From JBELMB01 sp042088665 (lineage in GTDB: Bacteria; Pseudomonadota; Alphaproteobacteria; Rhodobacterales; Rhodobacteraceae), in NCBI GenBank assembly GCA_042088665.1, contig JBELMB010000036.1, forward strand, positions 1-37,811: DNA of 37,811 nucleotides, given 5' to 3'. Positions 33,464 to 37,811 of the stretch are shown here, one piece after another. Under the pieces are notes generated by a model. It saw only the letters and a program-made list of their open reading frames with translations, searched no databases and was not told the DNA's origin. The position numbers were made by a program, and so were the translations under genes. How positions within the stretch are numbered: position 1 is the stretch's first letter; every line of letters begins with the position of its first letter.

Positions 33464-34399
33464 ATGGCACAGACAAGAAAAGTCATCATCACCTGCGCGA
33501 CCACCGGCGCCATTCATGTCCCGACGATGTCGCCGTATCTGCCCCTGACACCGGACCAGATCGTTGCGGACGCACTCGGCGCTGCAGAAGCAGGGGCCGC
33601 CATCCTGCACATGCATGCGCGTGATCCCGAAGACGGCAGGCCGTCACCCGATCCGGCGGTGTTCCTGCCCATTCTTGAGCGCGTGAAGGCCCGGACGGAT
33701 GCCGTCATCAACGTCACGACCGGCGGTGGGCACAACATGACCGTACAGGAACGGCTGATCACGCCGCTCAGGGCCAAACCGGAGATGTGCTCGCTCAATA
33801 TGGGATCGATGAATTTCGGGCTGTTCCCCGTGCTCGACAAGTTCGAGTCCTTCAATCACGACTGGGAACCGGAATACCTTGAAAATACGAGAGATTTCAT
33901 TTTCAAGAACACGTTCTACGATATCGAGTACATCCTCAAACACCTTGGTCAGGATCACGGCACGCGGTTCGAATTTGAATGCTACGACATCGGGCATCTG
34001 CACAATCTGGCCTATGCCGTCGACAAGGGCTGGGTGAAACCACCGTTCTTCATCCAATCCATATTCGGCATTCTGGGCGGCATTCAGCCGGACATGGACC
34101 ACCTCATGCATATGCGCCGCACAGCCGACCGGTTGTTTGGCGATGACTATGTCTGGAGCGTTCTGGGTGCTGGTCGTCACCAGCTGAACTTTGCCACGAT
34201 GGGCGCGATCATGGGCGGCAATATTCGCGTCGGGCTGGAGGACAGTGTCTATGCCGGCAAGGGCAAGCTTGCGACGTCCAGCGCCGATCAGGTGCGGATC
34301 ATGCGCAGCATCCTTGAAAATCTGTCGATGGACATCGCCACGCCTGCCGAGGCGAGAGAGATCCTCGGTCTGAAGGGGCAGCACAATGTCGGATTCTAA
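33464..34399 (+). CDS. Beta-keto acid cleavage enzyme (BKACE, DUF849)
   Basis: This 311-residue enzyme belongs to the BKACE family. Its members condense a beta-keto acid with acetyl-CoA and split the product into acetoacetate and a new acyl-CoA; known substrates include 3-keto-5-aminohexanoate and dehydrocarnitine. The zinc ligands are visible as H49 and H51 in ILHMHARDPEDG, and E259 in IRVGLEDSVY. The start of the barrel, KVIITCATTGAIHVPTMSP, and VINVTTGGGHNMTVQERL are typical. The ribosome site (GGGA) is weak. It is flanked on both sides by SDRs in one operon, which could produce the keto acid from a beta-hydroxy acid. The exact substrate is not inferable. Confidence 0.92.
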   Translation: MAQTRKVIITCATTGAIHVPTMSPYLPLTPDQIVADALGAAEAGAAILHMHARDPEDGRPSPDPAVFLPILERVKARTDAVINVTTGGGHNMTVQERLITPLRAKPEMCSLNMGSMNFGLFPVLDKFESFNHDWEPEYLENTRDFIFKNTFYDIEYILKHLGQDHGTRFEFECYDIGHLHNLAYAVDKGWVKPPFFIQSIFGILGGIQPDMDHLMHMRRTADRLFGDDYVWSVLGAGRHQLNFATMGAIMGGNIRVGLEDSVYAGKGKLATSSADQVRIMRSILENLSMDIATPAEAREILGLKGQHNVGF

Positions 34400-34425
34400 A
34401 TTCACATCACCCTACGGAGGACACC

Positions 34426-35211
34426 ATGCCTGATCCCAAACCACTGGCCGGCAAATCAGCGGTCGTCACCGGTGCCGGACGCGGAATTGGCCGTGCGATT
34501 GCCGTCGAATTTGCCAAGGCCGGAGCGGATCTGGCAATCTTGTCGCGCACGGAGGCAGACCTTGCCGAGGTCGCGACAGACGTCAGGTCCCACGGCGTCG
34601 CGTGCCATGTGATCCCGGCAGACCTTGCCGATCCTGACGCGGCGAAAAACGCCTGTCTGGATGTGGTGACTGCGTTGGGCGCAATCGACATTCTCATGAA
34701 CAACGCAGGCGCCGATCTGTCCTACGGGCTGGAGGTCGCCGATACCGATCCGGACGTCTGGTGGCGCACGATCGAGGTCAACATTCGCGGCGTCTACCTC
34801 GTCACACGCCATCTGCTCGATCACATCAACGAAGGTGGCAAGATCATCAACATGTCGTCTGGCATGGGCAAGACCGCGGCACCGGGCCAAAGCTCTTACG
34901 TTGTCTCCAAGGCTGGCCTGCACATTTTCACCGAAGTGCTCGCCAACGAAGTCTGGAAGCGCAAGATCGACGTCAACAACCTGATCCCCGGACCCGTGGC
35001 AACCGAAATGTTCAACTGGACCGGGCGCGACAGGGCGCACACAGCCGAAGAGGTTCTGGAGAAGTTCAAGGACGGCTTGCCCGCCATGTTCCCACCACAA
35101 GAGCGCATGAAACCGGTCAGCGAGGTCGCGGATCTCGCGCTTTACATGGCGACCCGGCCAGAGGGCGGCCCGACAGGGCAGACCTTCTCGCTTGGGCGTC
35201 GCCCCTTCTGA
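34426..35211 (+). CDS. Short-chain dehydrogenase/reductase
   Basis: This 261-residue classical SDR has VVTGAGRGIGRAIAVEFA, ILSRTEADL after the second strand, and MNNAGADLSYGL. The catalytic serine lies in INMSSGMGKTAAPG and Tyr/Lys in SSYVVSKAGLHIF. The substrate loop PGPVATEMFNWTGRDRAH is long, and the C-terminus GGPTGQTFSLGRRPF is unlike the usual VDGG ending. ACGGAGGACACC directly precedes the ATG. It lies between the BKACE and ADH genes with short gaps. Confidence 0.92.
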   Translation: MPDPKPLAGKSAVVTGAGRGIGRAIAVEFAKAGADLAILSRTEADLAEVATDVRSHGVACHVIPADLADPDAAKNACLDVVTALGAIDILMNNAGADLSYGLEVADTDPDVWWRTIEVNIRGVYLVTRHLLDHINEGGKIINMSSGMGKTAAPGQSSYVVSKAGLHIFTEVLANEVWKRKIDVNNLIPGPVATEMFNWTGRDRAHTAEEVLEKFKDGLPAMFPPQERMKPVSEVADLALYMATRPEGGPTGQTFSLGRRPF

Positions 35212-35238
35212 CGGGCCTTTTCAAAAGGAAAGAACGTG

Positions 35239-36333
35239 ATGAAAGCCGCTGTCCTTTTTGAGCCAAACACACCGCTTCAGATCGAAGAGGTCTCGTTGCG
35301 CAAGCCGAGGTCCCGGGAGGTTCTGTTGCGGACGGCTTTTGCCGGACTGTGCCACACGGATCTGCATTTCATGGAGGCGCAGACACCCTATCCAATGCCC
35401 GTTGTTCTGGGCCATGAATCCTCCGGGATTGTCGAAGCGGTCGGCGATGAAGTGACTTATGTCAAACCCGGCGACCATGTGGTGACCTGTCTGTCGGTGT
35501 TTTGTGGCACCTGTGCCTATTGCACGACGGGGCGACCGGCGCTGTGCTTTAACCCGGAGGTGAAACTGCCGCCCGGTGCTTCGGACCGATTGGAATGGGA
35601 CAGGACGGAGCGTGTCCATACCTTCATGAACCTGTCTTCCTTCGCCGAGCAGATGCTGGTGCATGAAAACGCGCTGGTCAAAATCCGCGAAGACATGCCG
35701 CTGGACCGGGCCTCGCTGGTCGGCTGTGCGGTCATGACCGGGTATGGTTCCGTCGTGAACACGGCCGGGATCGGCCCCGGAGACAAGGTCGCCATCATCG
35801 CCTGTGGCGGCGTGGGCATGGCCGCCGTCAGTTCCGCCCATATCGCCGGGGCGGAGCGGGTTATCGCGATCGATCTGAATGCGGACAAGCTGGCGCTGGC
35901 CCGAAAGCTGGGTGCGACGGACGTCGTGAACCCAAGAGACGGAGACGCGGTCGCGCAGGTCATGGACCTGACAGGCGGCGGGGTGGATCACGCGCTGGAT
36001 TGCCTTGGTTCCAAGCGAACGGCGGAAGACGCCTTCAGGATGCTGGCATTCGATGGCACGGCGACGTTGGTCGGGTTGTTCTCGAAGGGCGAAACCATTG
36101 AGTTGACCGGCGCTGATTTCCTGCGCGAGCGCAAGATACAGGGGTCCTTGCTGGGGTCCAATCGATTCCGTGTGGATATGGCGCGGATCGTCGAGCTCTA
36201 TATGCAGGGACGCATGGACCTTGACGTGTTCATTTCGCAGAAAATCGCCTTGGATCAGATCAATGACGGGTTCGATGACATGCGACATGGCACCGTTTTG
36301 CGCAGTTTGATCGATTTCGAAGCCGGGGCCTGA
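35239..36333 (+). CDS. Zinc-dependent class III-like alcohol dehydrogenase
   Basis: This 364-residue MDR-family dehydrogenase keeps both zinc sites. The catalytic ligands are C38 in GLCHTDLHF, H59/E60 in VLGHESSG and C163 in VGCAVMTGYGSVV. The structural cysteines are 89, 92, 95 and 103 in FCGTCAYCTTGRPALC. The NAD loop is IIACGGVGMAAVSSA, followed by RVIAIDLNADKL with an aspartate favouring NAD. The start is ATG at 35239 behind AAAGGAAAG; GTG at 35236 is an alternative. It is the last gene of the GntR-linked cluster and ends 5 bases from a convergent transporter gene. It probably oxidises an alcohol, or an aldehyde adduct, of the pathway. Confidence 0.92.
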   Translation: MKAAVLFEPNTPLQIEEVSLRKPRSREVLLRTAFAGLCHTDLHFMEAQTPYPMPVVLGHESSGIVEAVGDEVTYVKPGDHVVTCLSVFCGTCAYCTTGRPALCFNPEVKLPPGASDRLEWDRTERVHTFMNLSSFAEQMLVHENALVKIREDMPLDRASLVGCAVMTGYGSVVNTAGIGPGDKVAIIACGGVGMAAVSSAHIAGAERVIAIDLNADKLALARKLGATDVVNPRDGDAVAQVMDLTGGGVDHALDCLGSKRTAEDAFRMLAFDGTATLVGLFSKGETIELTGADFLRERKIQGSLLGSNRFRVDMARIVELYMQGRMDLDVFISQKIALDQINDGFDDMRHGTVLRSLIDFEAGA

Positions 36334-36338
36334 GCCGC

Positions 36339-37205
36339 CTAGCGCGTCACCAGCACGACCGAACCGATGGTGACGATCACGGCGGCGGCGACATGCCATT
36401 TGCCGATCCGGTCATGTCTGAAGATGAAGTGATCAAACACGATGACCCATATGGGCATGGTCGCAATAAAGGGCGCGACAAGGACCACGTCACCAAGGGT
36501 GAGCGCCGCGTAGAGCAACAGAAAACCAATGCCCAGAAGCCCGCCGCCCGCGACCAGCCAGATCAGGTTTCTTGTCACCGCAAACTGTATCGTTGCGCGA
36601 TCTCGCAGCAAGTGCGCAACGCCGATGAAGACAGCGGCAGAGGTCACCATGACAAGGGTCGCGAAGAAGGGTTCGGGCAGGGCGTTCAGCCCGGTCTTGG
36701 AGATCGGCTGCCCCACTCCCCGAGCGGCCGCAGCCGCCAGTGCCAGCCAGATCAACACCAGCGGAAAGGACCCAAGGCTGCGCGTCTTGGCTTGCACCGC
36801 AAGCACGATGCCAAACACGATCAACGCGATGCCGGCAGCGGCCTGAAGGTTGACCGTTTCGCCCAGAAAGAGGACGGCGGGGCCCACCGCAAAGACCGGG
36901 ACAAATGCCGCCACGACAGAGGTCACGGTCGGGCCGAGTTTCTCTATCGACAACATCGTGAATTGCTGGGCGAGCCCGGGGACAATGATCCCGCTTGCCA
37001 CGAATATGAGCGTCGCGGGGTTTGTGAACCAATGCCATTCGATCAGGAATGGTGCCAGCAACCAGAACAGCCCGGCAAATGAGAACACGACAATCAATGC
37101 GCCGGTGCGGCCATCGACGTAATCCAGCCCACGCCGCTGAAGCTGTGTCACGAGGCCCCAGATGGCCGCCGTTGCGAGGGCCAGGGCGATGGTGATGATG
37201 TCCAT
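36339..37205 (-). CDS. EamA/DMT-family transporter
   Basis: This 288-residue inner-membrane protein has about ten hydrophobic helices in two repeats, the EamA plan. The first repeat includes IIVPGLAQQFTMLSIEKLGP and PTVTSVVAAFVPVFAVGPAV, then FLGETVNLQAAAGIALIVFG. The second ends with VLVAPFIATMPIWVIVFDHF and GKWHVAAAVIVTIGSVVLVT. The start MDIITIALALA is favoured over upstream methionines because the N-terminal helix begins there and CAGGACG precedes it. It converges with the ADH gene (5-base gap). It may export or import a small organic metabolite; a link to the neighbouring pathway is unproven. Confidence 0.87.
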   Translation of the reverse strand: MDIITIALALATAAIWGLVTQLQRRGLDYVDGRTGALIVVFSFAGLFWLLAPFLIEWHWFTNPATLIFVASGIIVPGLAQQFTMLSIEKLGPTVTSVVAAFVPVFAVGPAVLFLGETVNLQAAAGIALIVFGIVLAVQAKTRSLGSFPLVLIWLALAAAAARGVGQPISKTGLNALPEPFFATLVMVTSAAVFIGVAHLLRDRATIQFAVTRNLIWLVAGGGLLGIGFLLLYAALTLGDVVLVAPFIATMPIWVIVFDHFIFRHDRIGKWHVAAAVIVTIGSVVLVTR

Positions 37206-37373
37206 GGACGGTCCGTCCTGCGGCAGCTTGGCCAAGGCTCCGGAAGGTGGTGGCCGGATATGTTCCGGCGACGGCATGCGCGAAACACCCGCGCCAAGTC
37301 CCGGCGGCATGGGCGATGGGGGCAATTCGTGACGCGCAACGATGGCACGGAGCGCGCCTTGGCTAATCCGGGG

Positions 37374-37811
37374 TCAACGCCACTTGATCGAACATCCCAT
37401 CGTGGCAATCTGCTCACGCGGGCCTTCTCCGGTCTTGGCAATCTGCAACATTGCGTCGCGCAGTTCCGCGGTCCGGTTCGAGGCATCGCCTCGCAGCGCA
37501 TCGTCAAAGCGCCCGCGGTACTGCAATTCACCCTGAGCGTTCAAACCAAAAAAATCCGGGGTACAAACGGCGTCATAGGCACGCGCGACGGATTGGTCTT
37601 CGTCAACCAGATAGGGGAAATCAAACCCGTGTTGTGTCGCAAAGGCCTGCATCTGGACGGGGGCATCTGCCGGGTAGGCCCGGTAGTCATTGGACATGAC
37701 GGCCAGCACACCAATGCCATTGTCCCGCAAAACGCGCGCGTCTGTGGCCAAGCGGTCCGCGATTGCCTTAACATAAGGGCAGTGATTGCAGATGAAGGCA
37801 ATCAGCAAGCC
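37374..37811 (-). CDS. Thioredoxin-fold family protein, 5' end outside the window
   Basis: The visible 145 codons are the C-terminal part of a thioredoxin-like protein. The frame is open through the window edge, so the start is missing. The active-site-like motif FICNHCPYVKAIADRL, then VLAVMSNDYRAYPADAP and YDAVCTPDFFGLNAQGELQY, then RFDDALRGDASNRTAELRDAM, is typical of the AhpC/TSA-related thioredoxin family of about 180-200 residues. A role in cytoplasmic or envelope redox chemistry is likely. The 168 bases between it and the EamA gene on the same strand show no gene. Confidence 0.85.
   Translation of the reverse strand, partial: GLLIAFICNHCPYVKAIADRLATDARVLRDNGIGVLAVMSNDYRAYPADAPVQMQAFATQHGFDFPYLVDEDQSVARAYDAVCTPDFFGLNAQGELQYRGRFDDALRGDASNRTAELRDAMLQIAKTGEGPREQIATMGCSIKWR

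Overview
The window looks like an accessory catabolic region of a GC-rich alphaproteobacterium, most likely of the Rhodobacterales (Roseobacter/Paracoccus group). That placement is an inference from the TRAP and ABC solute transporters, the many short-chain dehydrogenases, the style of the IS5 remnant and the codon usage. No rRNA, tRNA, CRISPR array or phage genes were seen. Intact transport-plus-catabolism operons alternate with badly decayed DNA.

Layout. (1) 1-1902 is the wreck of an L-rhamnose locus. Pieces of the ABC transporter (rhaS, rhaT, rhaP) lie on the minus strand. Pieces of rhaD and L-rhamnose isomerase lie on the plus strand. All carry deletions and frameshifts. (2) 2150-13058 is an amide/amine scavenging island. 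It holds an M20 amidohydrolase, a YtcJ-type amidohydrolase and a TetR regulator on the minus strand. Divergent to these are a four-gene PotABCD-type ABC transporter, a NylB-like serine hydrolase and a NylA-like amidase. A perfect 7-bp inverted repeat in the divergent promoter region is a good operator candidate. (3) 13650-18527 (minus) is a ribose-type ABC transporter with an FGGY carbohydrate kinase, with a palindrome in its leader but no local regulator or isomerase. (4) 18528-22432 is a gene graveyard: an IS110-like trace, a metallo-beta-lactamase-fold gene with an in-frame amber codon, a truncated LuxR gene, and IS3 and IS5 remnants carrying small palindromic insertions. (5) 22433-25597 is a minus-strand operon (quinone-oxidoreductase-like MDR and two SDRs) facing a divergent HxlR regulator. 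(6) 25729-36333 is a GntR regulator followed by an apparently single-direction cluster: SDR, split transketolase, TRAP transporter (DctP plus fused DctQM), SDR, BKACE beta-keto acid cleavage enzyme, SDR and zinc alcohol dehydrogenase. GntR-type palindromes precede both gntR and the cluster. (7) 36339-37811 (minus) holds an EamA-family transporter and the 3' part of a thioredoxin-fold gene.

The two best candidates for undescribed systems are the PotABCD/NylB-like/NylA-like/YtcJ island and the GntR-controlled TRAP/split-transketolase/BKACE pathway. In the first, an oligoamide or acylated amine would be imported by the ABC transporter and cut by several unrelated amide hydrolases. In the second, a polyol, sugar acid or related compound would enter by TRAP, be oxidised by three SDRs and an ADH, and be split by transketolase and BKACE chemistry. 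Neither substrate can be read from the sequence.
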